Below are positions 12,470 through 23,635 of a stretch of 64,000 bases of DNA, in pieces (position 1 is the stretch's first letter; each line of letters begins with the position of its first letter). Both the position numbers and the translations under genes were made by a program. This stretch comes from Rutidosis leptorrhynchoides. Taxonomy: Eukaryota > Streptophyta > Magnoliopsida > Asterales > Asteraceae. Location of the stretch: assembly GCF_046630445.1 (NCBI RefSeq), contig NC_092338.1:340155001-340219000 (forward strand), written 5' to 3'. The notes under the pieces are model-generated. The model made no database searches. It saw only the letters and a program-made list of their open reading frames with translations, and was not told where the DNA came from.

Positions 12470-13084
12470 ATGTCTACCTCTAGAACAAGTCCCATTGACT
12501 CACCTAATAATAATGAAGAGTCAAATGTAAATTGGAATGATTCGTGGACTGATTCACAAGTTCCCGAAGAGGAACCGGAAGAAGAGTCGGAACCGGAAGA
12601 AGAATCAGAACCGGAAGAAGAATCGGAACCGGATGAAGAAATAGAACCGGTGGGAGAAATAATAAAACGGTTAAGTAAAAGAAAATCCTCAACCAACCGA
12701 CCAAAGTTAATTATGGTCAATGGTGTTTCCGCCAAGGAAGCAAAATATTGGGAGGATTACCAATTCTCCGATGAATCGGATTCCGACGAGAATTCCGATG
12801 ATGTTATAGAAATTACCCCAACTGAATTTAAAAAGGAAAAAGAAAATAATAAGGGAAAGGGCATAAAAATAGAGAAATCTAATTCCAACCCCGATGAACT
12901 TTATATGTATCGTCAACCCCCGAAGTCCTTAAGTTGTAACAATGACCCGGGAACCTCTAAACCACCAGGTTTTTCTAAACCAATGTGGATAACGACGGCT
13001 CGTATTAGGGGAACATCATATATCCCTAGAAACTTGGCAAAACGAACCAAAACCAAAGAAGAAGAAACAAGCGAGTCGGAATAA
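12470..13084 (+). CDS. Element A ORF1: acidic 204-aa protein of unknown function
   Basis: An intact ORF between the PBS and the F-box ORF; ATG at 12470, about 200 bp after the PBS. Residues about 25-60 are a Glu/Pro/Ser repeat (EPEEES units) encoded by an 18-bp minisatellite. A conserved-looking core follows (KEAKYWEDYQFSDESDSD, residues about 87-104), then Lys-rich and Pro/Gly-rich stretches (PPGFSKP) and a basic-acidic C-terminus. No enzyme, zinc-finger or membrane motif is visible. Element E has the same ORF at 39631-39032 with one nonsense codon and fewer repeat units. The family keeps it, so a role in the element's cycle is plausible, but I cannot assign one. The acidic low-complexity composition would suit a chromatin- or protein-binding factor. 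Confidence 0.75.
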   Translation: MSTSRTSPIDSPNNNEESNVNWNDSWTDSQVPEEEPEEESEPEEESEPEEESEPDEEIEPVGEIIKRLSKRKSSTNRPKLIMVNGVSAKEAKYWEDYQFSDESDSDENSDDVIEITPTEFKKEKENNKGKGIKIEKSNSNPDELYMYRQPPKSLSCNNDPGTSKPPGFSKPMWITTARIRGTSYIPRNLAKRTKTKEEETSESE

Positions 13085-13221
13085 GATAGTTGTATTCGTG
13101 TGGTGTAATATAAGTAATATAGTGTGCTTATGCTTTATGATATATGTAAAAATTGCTTGTATTAATAAGTATTTTTTTTATGAATCTAACTCTTGTCTAT
13201 TTTACAGTATAAAAACACAAA

Positions 13222-13905
13222 ATGGATAGACAACCCAATATTTTAAGAGACCTACCCGGAGACATGATTGATGAAATCTTGTCTAGAGTCGGTCAGAATT
13301 CTTCGGCACAACTATTTAAGGCGAGATCAGTTTGTAAGACATTCGAAGAACGTTCCAAGAATGCCTTGGTTTATAAAAGGCTTTCGTTCGAAAGATGGGG
13401 GATATCACATTGGAAAATCCATAAGTTACGATGTGTTTACTTTGACGCATATATTGCGGGGAACCCAAATGCTATTTTACGCAATGGGTTAAGAAATTAT
13501 TTTGACTCAATATATCCGAATATTGGACTTCGTGATTTAGAAAAAGCGGCTAACATGCAACATAAAGAAGCATGTTATGCTTACGGATTAGTAATGTTCG
13601 CTTCTCACCAAAGTGAGAACAAGAACATCGGGCTACAACTATTAAACAAAACGTTCCCACAAGTGACGGAGTAGGTAATTGGGGTAAGAAATGAGGTTTT
13701 TAGATTGCTACGGGACTGTTGGACATTACGTAACCCTCGTCCCTTTGACAACGTTACAACACGCTGTCTTATCAACGACCATAACGGTTATGTTCCACAA
13801 GACCAAGGATGGGAAGTAATCCTAGTAACACCAGAATGCATGACTTGTTTCTGGACGTATGAATTACGTGTCTTTATTGCCTTTACTGAACGACTTGTGT
13901 ACTAG
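13222..13905 (+). pseudogene. Element A F-box protein ORF (At2g35280-like), one in-frame stop
   Basis: A 228-codon frame between ORF1 and gag-pol, same strand. Residues about 5-55 are an F-box (ILRDLPGDMIDEILSRV, then RSVCKTFEERS), the module that binds SKP1 in SCF ubiquitin ligases. Residues about 75-150 (GNPNAILRNGL, DLEKAANMQHKEACYAYGLVMF) match the Sel1/TPR-like segment of plant F-box proteins of the At2g35280 type. The C-terminus has a short cysteine-containing segment (CMTCFWTYE) like the end of that family. A TAG at 13672-13674 splits the frame; element E has Ser there. Capture of a host F-box gene by an ancestor is the simplest explanation. Target and function are unknown. Confidence 0.75.
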
Positions 13906-14210
13906 CTAGAATTATCTTCACAACCATCTTGTATCAAATTTATTGTGTGCTATATTTCATGCTATATGTAAAATAAGCGGTATTGTAAGTTTGTAAAATA
14001 TTGTGTAAAAGTTTGAACGCGAAATATTATTATAATCAGTTTTTCATATAGAATTGTAGTAGTTGAATTGTATATTAGCTACTAAGTATGAACTTAACGG
14101 GTAGGTACTACCCGAATTTAAACTTATAAAACGCTAATATGAAGAAAAAGCTTTTATAAATGAGTTCATATTATGCTACGAAATACTATTAACTACTCTT
14201 AATATTCTGT
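13906..14210 (+). other. Spacer between the F-box ORF and gag in element A
   Basis: About 300 bp, AT-rich, without ORFs. It contains AACGGGTAGGTACTACCCG, including the imperfect inverted repeat CGGGTAGGTACTACCCG; part of it (AACGGGTAGGTAC) recurs immediately before the 3' LTR at 18859-18871. The homologous spacer in E is 37906-38210. Confidence 0.5.
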
Positions 14211-15079
14211 ATGATTAACTTGTTCCATTTGACTATTTTGAAGGAAATGGCATCGACTACTCGACACACCGTGAATATGAATGAAGAGGAATTCCGTACT
14301 TTTCTAGCTTCAAACATAGCCGCAGTACAGGCTGCGCTACATACCAACAATAACCTTGGATCTAGCAGTACAGGAAATCGTGTAGGATGCACCTACAAAG
14401 AATTCACTGCCTGCAAACCTTTGGAATTTGATGGAACCGAAGGACCGATCGGATTGAAACGGTGGACCGAGAAGGTCGAATCGGTGTTTGCCATAAGTAA
14501 GTGTACTGAAGAGGACAAAGTGAAGTACGCTACGCATACCTTCACAGGTTCTGCGTTAACATGGTGGAATACCTATCTAGAGCAAGTGGGACAAGACGAT
14601 GCGTACGCACTACCGTGGTCAGTATTCAAGCACTTGATGAACGAGAAGTACCGTCCCAGAACCGAGGTCAATAAGCTCAAGAGAGAACTTAGAGGGTTAC
14701 GAACCCAAGGATTTGATATTACCACGTACGAAAGACGATTCACAGAATTGTGCCTATTGTGTCCGGGAGCATTCGAAGATGAGGAAGAGAAGATCGACGC
14801 GTTTGTGAAAGGATTACCGGAAAGAATCCAAGAAGATATAAGTTCACACGAGCCCACCTCCATACAACAGGCATGTAGAATGGCTCACAAACTAGTGAAC
14901 CAGATTGAAGAAAGAATTAAAGAACAGACTGCTGAAGAGGCCAATGTGAAGCAAGTCAAAAGAAAGTGGGAGGAAAACGGTGATAAGAATCACCAATACA
15001 ACAACAACAGCAATTACAACAATAATCGCAACAATTATCCCAACAATCGCAACATCAATCGCAACTACAACAAACGGCC

Positions 15080-15110
<31 letters not shown>

Positions 15111-18100
15111 AACAACAACAACAACTACAACAATCATCCCAACAACAATAATAACCGCAACAACAACAACAATCAGAAGCAGCTATGCCAAAGGTGTGAA
15201 AAGTATCACTCGGGGTTCTGCACCAAATTTTGCAACAAGTGTAAAAGAAATGGTCATAGCGCGGCGAAGTGTGAGGTCTACGGACCAGGGGTTAATAGAA
15301 CGAAAGGAACAAATGGTGTCGGAACGAGTAATGGCGGAGCAAGTAGTGTCGGAGCAAGTTATGCCAATGTAGTTTGTTATAAATGTGGAAAACCGGGCCA
15401 CATTATTAGAAATTGCCCGAACCAGGAGAACACGAATGGACAAGGTCGCGGAAGAGTTTTCAATATTAATGCTGCAGAGGCACAGGAAGACCCGGAGCTT
15501 GTTACGGGTACGTTTCTTATTGACAATAAATCTTCTTACGTTTTATTTGATTCGGGTGCGGATAGAAGCTATATGAGTAGAGATTTTTGTGCTAAATTAA
15601 GTTGTCCATTGACGCCTTTGGATAGTAAATTTTTACTCGAATTAGCAAATGGTAAATTAATTTCAGCAGATAATATATGTCGGAATCGAGAATTTAAACT
15701 GGTTAGCGAAACATTTAAGATTGATTTGATACCAGTAGAGTTAGGGAGTTTTGATGTGATAATCGGTATGGACTGGTTGAAAGAAGTGAAAGCAGAGATC
15801 GTTTGTTACAAAAATGCAATTTGCATTATACGAGAAAAAGGAAAACCCTTAATGGTGTACGGAGAAAAGGGCAACACGAAGCTACATCTTATTAGTAATT
15901 TGAAGGCACAAAAACTAATAAGAAAAGGTTGTTATGCTGTTCTAGCACACGTCGAGAAAGTACAAACTGGAGAAAAGAGCATCAATGATGTTCCCATTGC
16001 AAAAGAATTTCCCGATGTATTTCAAAAAGAATTACCGGGATTACCCCCACATCGATCCGTTGAATTTCAAATAGATCTTGTACCAGGAGCTGCACCAATA
16101 GCTCGTGCTCCTTACAGACTCGTACCCAGCGAGATGAAAGAACTGCAAAGCCAATTACAAGAACTTTTAGAGTGTGGTTTCATTCGACCAAGCACATCAC
16201 CGTGGGGAGCTCCTGTTTTGTTTGTCAAGAAGAAAGATGGTACATTCAGGTTGTGTATCGACTACCGAGAGTTGGACAAACTTACCATCAAGAACCGCTA
16301 CCCACTACCGAGAATCGACGACTTATTTGATCAACTACAAGGCTCGTCTGTTTATTCAAAGATTGACTTACGTTCCGGGTATCATCAAATGCGGGTGAAA
16401 GAAGATGATATTCCAAAGACTGCTTTCAGAACACGTTACGGTCATTACGAGTTTATGGTCATGCCATTTAGTTTAACTAATGCACCAGCTGTGTTCATGG
16501 ACCTTATGAACCGAGTGTGTGGACCATACCTTGACAAGTTTGTCATTGTTTTCATTGATGACATACTTATTTACTCAAAGAATGACCAAGAACACGGTGA
16601 ACATTTGAGAAAGGTGTTAGAAGTATTGAGGAAGGAAGAATTGTACGCTAAGTTTTCAAAGTGTGCATTTTGGTTGGAAGAAGTTCAATTCCTCGGTCAC
16701 ATAGTGAACAAAGAAGGTATTAAGGTGGATCCGGCAAAGATAGAAACTGTTGAAAAGTGGGAACCCCCGAAAACTCCGAAACACATATGCCAGTTTTTAG
16801 GACTAGCTAGTTACTACAGAAGGTTCATCCAAGACTTTTCCAGAATAGCAAAACCCTTGACTGCATTAACGCATAAAGGGAAGAAATTTGAATGGAATGA
16901 TGAACAAGAGAAAGCGTTTCAGTTATTGAAGAAAAAGCTAACTACGGCACCTATATTGTCATTGCCTGAAGGGAATGATGATTTTGTGATTTATTGTGAC
17001 GCATCAAAGCAAGGTCTCGGTTGTGTATTAATGCAACGAACGAAGGTGATTGCTTATGCGTCTAGACAATTGAAGATTCACGAACAAAATTATACAACGC
17101 ATGATTTGGAATTAGGCGCGGTGGTTTTTGCATTAAAGACTTGGAGGAACTACTTATATGGGGTCAAAAGTATTATATATACCGACCACAAAAGTCTTCA
17201 ACACATATTTAATCAGAAACAACTGAATATGAGGCAGCGTAGGTGGATTGAATTATTGAATGATTATGACTTTGAGATTCGTTACCACCCGGGGAAGGCA
17301 AATGCGGTAGCCGATGCCTTGAGCAGGAAGGACAGAGAACCCATTCGAGTAAAATCTATGAATATAATGATTCATGATAACCTTACTACTCAAATAAAGG
17401 AGGCGCAACAAGGAGTTTTAAAAAAGGGAAATTTAAAGGATGAAATACCCAAAGGATCGGAGAAGCATCTTAATATTCGGGAAGACGGAACCCGGTATAG
17501 GGCTGAAAGGATTTGGGTACCAAAATTTGGAGATATGAGAGAAATGGTACTTAGAGAAGCTCATAAAACCAGATACTCAATACATCTTGGAACGGGGAAG
17601 ATGTACAAGGATCTCAAGAAACATTTTTGGTGACCGGGTATGAAAGCCGATGCTGCTAAATACGTAGGAGAATGTTTGACGTGTTCTAAGGTCAAAGCTG
17701 AGCATCAGAAACTATCAGGTCTACTTCAACAACCCGAAATCCTGGAATGGAAATGGGAAAACATTACCATGGATTTCATCACTAAATTGCCAAGGACTGC
17801 AAGTGGTTTTGATACTATTTGGGTAATAGTTGATCGTCTCACCAAATCAGCACACTTCCTGCCAATAAGAGAATATGACAAGATGGAGAAGTTAGCACGA
17901 CTGTATTTGAAGGAAGTCGTCTCTAGACATGGAATACCAATCTCTATTATCTCTGATAGGGATGGCAGATTTATTTCAAGATTCTGGCAGACATTACAGC
18001 AAGCATTAGGAACTCGTCTAGACATGAGTACTGCCTATCATCCACAAACTGATGGGCAGAGCGAAAGGACGATATAAATGCTTGAAGACATGCTACGAGC

Positions 18101-18836
18101 ATGTGTTATTGATTTCGGAAACAGTTGGGATCGACATCTACCGTTAGCAGAATTTTCCTACAACAACAGCTACCATTCAAGCATTGAGATGGCGCCGTTT
18201 GAAGCACTTTATGGTAGAAAGTTCAGGTCTCCGATTTTTTGGAGTGAAGTGGGGGATAGACAGATTACGGGTCCGGAGATTATACAAGAAACTACCGAGA
18301 AGATCATCCAAATTCAACAACGGTTGAAAACCGCCCAAAGTCGACAAAAGAGCTACGCTGACATTAAAAGAAAAGATATAGAATTTGAAATTGGAGAGAT
18401 GGTCATGCTTAAAGTTGCACCTTGGAAAGGCGTTGTTCGATTTGGTAAACGAGGGAAATTAAATCCAAGGTATATTGGACCATTCAAGATTATTGATCGT
18501 GTCGGACCAGTAGCTTACCGACTTGAGTTACCTCAACAACTCGCGGCTGTATATAACACTTTCCACGTCTCGAATTTGAAGAAATGTTTTGCTAAAGAAG
18601 ATCTCACTATTCCGTTAGATGAAATCCAAATCAACGAAAAACTTCAATTCATCGAAGAACCCGTCGAAATAATGGATCGTGAGGTTAAAAGACTTAAGCA
18701 AAACAAGATACCAATTGTTAAGGTTCGGTGGAATGCTCGTAGAGGACCCGAGTTCACCTGGGAGCGTGAAGATCAGATGAAGAAGAAATACCCGCATCTA
18801 TTTCCAGAAGATTCGTCAACACCTTCAACAGCTTAA
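14211..18836 (+). pseudogene. Element A gag-pol polyprotein with chromodomain, two nonsense codons
   Basis: One frame of 1,542 codons including its final stop. Gag: helical retrotransposon-gag domain (about residues 60-230), an Asn-rich run, then two zinc knuckles ([14 protein letters not shown] and [14 protein letters not shown]). Protease: DSGADRS near residue 446. [14 protein letters not shown] and FIDDILIYS near residue 781. RNase [10 protein letters not shown] and [14 protein letters not shown]. Integrase: HHCC domain about 1120-1165, core with DRDGRF and [10 protein letters not shown], then [19 protein letters not shown] and a C-terminal chromodomain ([14 protein letters not shown] ... 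[14 protein letters not shown]). Stops interrupt it at 17631-17633 (Trp to TGA, inside HFWWPG) and 18075-18077 (Gln to TAA, in the integrase). The start may be 14211 or the Met at 14247. No frameshift is seen, so decay is recent. Confidence 0.93.
14992..15177 (+). repeat. CAA/AAC trinucleotide repeat in gag (poly-Asn)
   Basis: An imperfect AAC/AAT run encoding an Asn-rich linker between the gag core and the zinc knuckles. Element E's copy (about 36945-37120) is two codons longer overall. Reverse-strand ORFs of Val runs here are shadows. Confidence 0.85.
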
Positions 18837-18871
18837 AATTTCGGGACGAAATTTATTTAACGGGTAGGTAC

Positions 18872-21800
18872 TGTAGTGACCCGAACTTTTCCATGTTTAT
18901 ATATATTAATTGAGATTGATATTTACATGATTAAATGTTTCCAACATGTTAAGCAATCAAACTTGTTAAGACTTGATTAATTGAAATATGTTTCATATAG
19001 ACAATTGACCACCCAAGTTGACCGGCGATTCACGAACGTTAAAACTTGTAAAAACGACATGACGATATATATATGGATATACATATGGTTAACATGAGAT
19101 TATGATAAGTAAGTATCTCCATAAGTATATTAACAATGAGTTATATACATATAAACAAGACTACTAACTTAAGGATTTCGAAACGAGACATATATGTAAC
19201 GATTATCGTTGTAACGACATTTAAATGTATACATATCATATTAAGATATATTAATATATCATAATATCATGATAATATAATAATTTAACATCTCATTAGA
19301 TATAATAAACAATGGGTTAACAACATTAATTGAGATCGTTAACTTAAAGGTTTCAAAACAACACTTACATGTAATGACTAACGATGACTTAACGACTCAG
19401 TTAAAATGTATATACATGTAGTGTATTTAGATGTATTAAAATACTTTTGGAAGACTTCAAGACATATATCAAAACACTCATACTTAACGAAAATGGTTAC
19501 AGTTACTTTCCCATTCTTTTCTTTCATCAAGAATTCTAGTCGTATTCTTACCCGTATTATACACAGCTTCAAAACGTACTTACTATGGGTATATACCAAT
19601 AGGAACTAGCATGGGATTCCACTCTTGATTATGTCATGTATGACTAATCAATTTTAACTTCTACCATGAGGTAGTCAACTAACTAGAACTCCTTTTAACC
19701 CCACTCACCACTCACCAATTACCACTCATAATTCACTCCATTTCACTTCCAATTCTCTTTCTAATTCTCTCTCAACACACACACACACTATTATGAACGT
19801 ATTTTTACAGTAGTTAATCATCATCTTCATCAAAAATCACTTCAAGAATCAAGCTATAATCATCATAGGAAGAACACTTCAAGAACACTTCAAAAATACC
19901 TTCAAGTTTACTAATTTACTTCCAAGCTTTCTAATCCATTCCAAGTAATCATCTAAGATCAAGAAACCTTTGTTATATATAGTAGGTTATCTTTCTTATT
20001 CAAGGTAATATTCATATTCAAACTTTGATTCAATTTCTATAACTATAAACTATCTTAATTCGAGTAAAAATGTTACTTGAACTTGTTTTTGTGTCATGAT
20101 CCTACTTCAAGAACTTTCAAGCCATTCAAGATCCTTTGAAGCTAGATCATTTCTTGTCACTTACAATAGGTTTACCTACTAAACTTGAGGTAGTAATGAT
20201 GTTCATAACATCATTCGATTCATATATATAAAACTATCTTATTTGAAGGTTTAAACTCGTAATCACTAGAACATAGTTTAGTTAATTTTAAACTTGTTCG
20301 CAAACAAAAGTTAATCCTTCTAACTTGACTTTTAAAATCAACTAAACACATGTTCTATATCTAAATGATATGCTAACTTAATGATTTAAAACCTGGAAAC
20401 ACGAAAAACACCGTAAAACCGGATTTACGCCGTCGTAGTAACACCGCGGGCTGTTTTGGGTTAGTTAATTAAAAACTATGATAAACTTTGATTTAAAAGT
20501 TGTTATTCTGAGAAAATGATTTTTATTATGAACATGAAACTATATCCAAAAATTATGGTTAAACTCAAAGTGGAAGTATGTTTTCTAAAATGGTCATCTA
20601 GACGTCGTTCTTTCGGCTGAAATGACTACCTTTACAAAAACGACTTGTAACTTATTTTTCCCACTATAAACCTATACTTTTTCTGTTTAGATTCATAAAA
20701 TAGAGTTCAAATGAAACCATAGCAATTTGATTCACTCAAAACGGATTTAAAATGAAGAAGTTATGGGTAAAACAAGATTGGATAATTTTTCTCATTTTAG
20801 CTACGTGAAAATTGGTAACAAATCTATTCCAACCATAACTTAATCAACTTGTATTGTATATTATGTAATCTTAAGATACCATAGACACGTATACAATATT
20901 TTGACCTATCATGTTGACACATCTATATATATTTCGGAACAACCATAGACACTCTATATGTGAATGTTGGAGTTAGCTATACAGGGTTGAGGTTGATTCC
21001 AAAATATATATAGTTTGAGTTGTGATCAATACTGAGATACGTATACACTGGGTCGTGGATTGATTCAAGATAATATTTATCGATTTATTTCTGTACATCT
21101 AACTGTGGACAACTAGTTGTAGGTTACTAACGAGGACAGCTGACTTAATAAACTTAAAACATCAAAATATATTAAAAGTGTTGTAAATATATTTTGAACA
21201 TACTTTGATATATATGTATATATTGTTATAGGTTCGTGAATCAACCAGTGGCCAAGTCTTACTTCCCGACGAAGTAAAAATCTGTGAAAGTGAGTTATAG
21301 TCCCACTTTTAAAATCTAATATTTTTGGGATGAGAATACATGCAGGTTTTTTAAATGATTTACAAAATAGACACAAGTACGTGAAACTACATTCTATGGT
21401 TGAATTATCGAAATCGAATATGCCCCTTTTTATTAAGTCTGGTAATCTAAGAATTAGGGAACAGACACCCTAATTGACGAGAATCCTAAAGATAGATCTA
21501 TTGGGCCTAACAAACCCCATCCAAAGTATCGGATGCTTTAGTACTTCGAAATTTATATCATATCCGAAGGGTGTCCCGGAATGATGGGGATATTCTTATA
21601 TATGCATCTTGTTAATGTCGGTTACCAGGTGTTCACCATATGAATGATTTTTATCTCTATGTATGGGATGTGTATTGAAATATAAAATCTTGTGGTCTAT
21701 TGTTACGATTTGATATATATAGGTTAAACCTATAACTCACCAACATTTTTGTTGACGTTTAAAGCATGTTTATTCTCAGGTGAATATTAAGAGCTTCCGC

Positions 21801-22123
21801 TGTTGCATACTAAAATAAGGACAAGATTTGGAGTCCATGTTTGTATGATATTGTGTAAAAACTGCATTCAAGAAACTGATTTCGATGTAACATATTTGTA
21901 TTGTAAACCATTATGTAATGGTCGTGTGTAAACAGGATATTTTAGATTATCATTATTTGATAATCTACGTAAAGCTTTTTAAACCTTTATTTATGAAATA
22001 AAGGTTATGGTTTGTTTTAAAAATGAATGCAGTCTTTGAAAAACGTCTCATATAGAGGTCAAAACCTCGCAACGAAATCAATTAATATGGAACGTTTTTA
22101 ATCAATAAGAACGGGACATTTCA
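18872..22123 (+). repeat. Element A 3' LTR
   Basis: 3,252 bp, the near-identical partner of 8994-12260. It starts 35 bp after the gag-pol stop and ends at the AAAAC duplication. The stem-loop motif CACCAAC...GTTGAC is at 21738-21756. Confidence 0.93.
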
Positions 22124-22128
22124 AAAAC

Positions 22129-23635
22129 ATGTGGTTTTGTGTCACCCACTTGCTAACCTTGTATTGGAAAAGCAACACGTCCAGTATACTTGCTCCGTAT
22201 ATTACCTTTTGGTAAACTACCGTCCGGTTGTAAAGAAAAGCGTTGAACAAGCAATTGTTAAGGCAATGTCCCCTGACATGCTTTTAATTATGGTCTATAA
22301 TGTGTAGGACGCAATTACTATCCTTTGTAGGAGCAATAGTAAAGCTCACCCTTATAATTTTCCGGTCTGGTACAAGGTCCTGTCTTTGACCATGCAATGC
22401 AACCACCGTTCTTACAGTTGACACCCGATTTGGTTCAGGTGACCTAATAAATTCCAGGTGAATTCCTAGGATTTTACGTTCAATGGTAATGAACGCATTG
22501 AAAATGGGTTTTTAGAAAACAAATCGGTTTGTAATTTTGATCAAAATATTTTCTCGTTCAAGCTCGAGTTTAGATATCATCGAATTCTATGAGTTTGAAT
22601 TCTCAATCTTTAAGGTCAATCTCAAGGATTGAGTAATATCAGGCTTAAATGCTGATTTTTAATCTTTAAGGAGATTATCCTTTTCTGGGGGTCTGATTCA
22701 TTAGTCTTATCAAGCTAATTTGCACGGCGCCTCCCCATTTTACGAGACAGATCCTCTCATGGTTAGGATAAGTCTGACCACATGGCGACCCTGTTTGATG
22801 CTGAGGTCCGTGGATTTCCTGCTGATTTTAGTGATGACTTTTCTAGATTTTTCATCAACCTACAGCTGGTCTGAACGACAACTTCATGACCTAAATCAAG
22901 AAGCGCGTTTCTTTTTCGGAAGACTTTACTTCCTTTTAATGATGGAATTGATTCATCGTGTAGATCCATCTTTCTTACAGTAAATCGGGTAAACCAGTTA
23001 ATTTAGTCCAAAATAAAAGCACCTGCAATAACTTTACAAAAACATGTGATAGATAGTTTTTAATTGAATAACTTGGTACATTCTCCCCATACTTAGTTTC
23101 TTTCTTTGCCTTTTTATTCTCCTTTATTCCATTTTAAATGAATTCAAGCGTTTTAGGGTGTTTCTCAATTTATGTCCTTTCCGAGGTAACAATAATTTTG
23201 GCATTAACACCTAGTTTTATCGTTCATAAATATGTATAAACATGATTTTGAATTCATTTAGTTGAAAAAATTTAAAATTTTCACAATATTTAGAAAATAA
23301 ACCAAGTATAAACCCAAGAGAATTTATAACCCTTCCCTACACTTGAGATCATGCAATGCCCTCATTTGCATGAAATCAGACTCTAATTATAAATTCATGA
23401 GGGTGACTAGTGTAGAAAAGTGATTGAAAATACCCAGTTTGTAATTACAAAGCTCGTCGAATGATAGATGGCACGCCTCATCGTTCATTCCTTCTTGTTT
23501 TATCACCCATATTTTTCTTCAAAAATGGTTGCTTTTCTGAACTGTTTGCTAATTTTTAAAAATACGTCTTTTACCCTAACTCATCATGCATTTTTATTAA
23601 TGAGTTATGCACTAACCCGAACCCCTAATTTAACG
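22129..23635 (-). other. Element B internal region downstream of its gag-like ORF
   Basis: Non-coding in appearance. In an autonomous Athila/Tat element pol would lie here; I find no RT, RNase H or integrase motif in any frame. Short frames at 22720-22983 and 23468-23665 show no family features. Confidence 0.6.

Larger units (their letters stand above)
8994..22123 (+). mobile_element. Element A: Tekay-type gypsy chromovirus with two extra ORFs, including an F-box gene
   Basis: A 13.1-kb element with LTRs at 8994-12260 and 18872-22123 (start TGTAGTGACCCGAAC, end ACGGGACATTTCA) and a perfect 5-bp duplication AAAAC (8989-8993 and 22124-22128). Order: LTR, Met-tRNA PBS, acidic ORF1 (12470-13084), F-box ORF (13222-13905), gag-pol with chromodomain (14211-18836), LTR. 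Tekay is inferred from the chromodomain ([14 protein letters not shown]) and RT. The two ORFs ahead of gag are not part of the standard chromovirus plan. It is inserted in element B. Confidence 0.92.

Noticed and set aside
12436..12735. Reverse-strand Ser-rich ORF opposite ORF1, also at 39381-39665
   Set aside because: A shadow of the Glu-rich repeat of ORF1.
14892..15137. Reverse-strand frames of long Val/Ile runs, and the equivalents at 36973-37224
   Set aside because: They are the complement of the AAC repeat encoding the Asn-rich linker of gag.
22720..22983. 87-codon ORF in the internal region of B
   Set aside because: No family features and overlapping open frames on the other strand; not supported.
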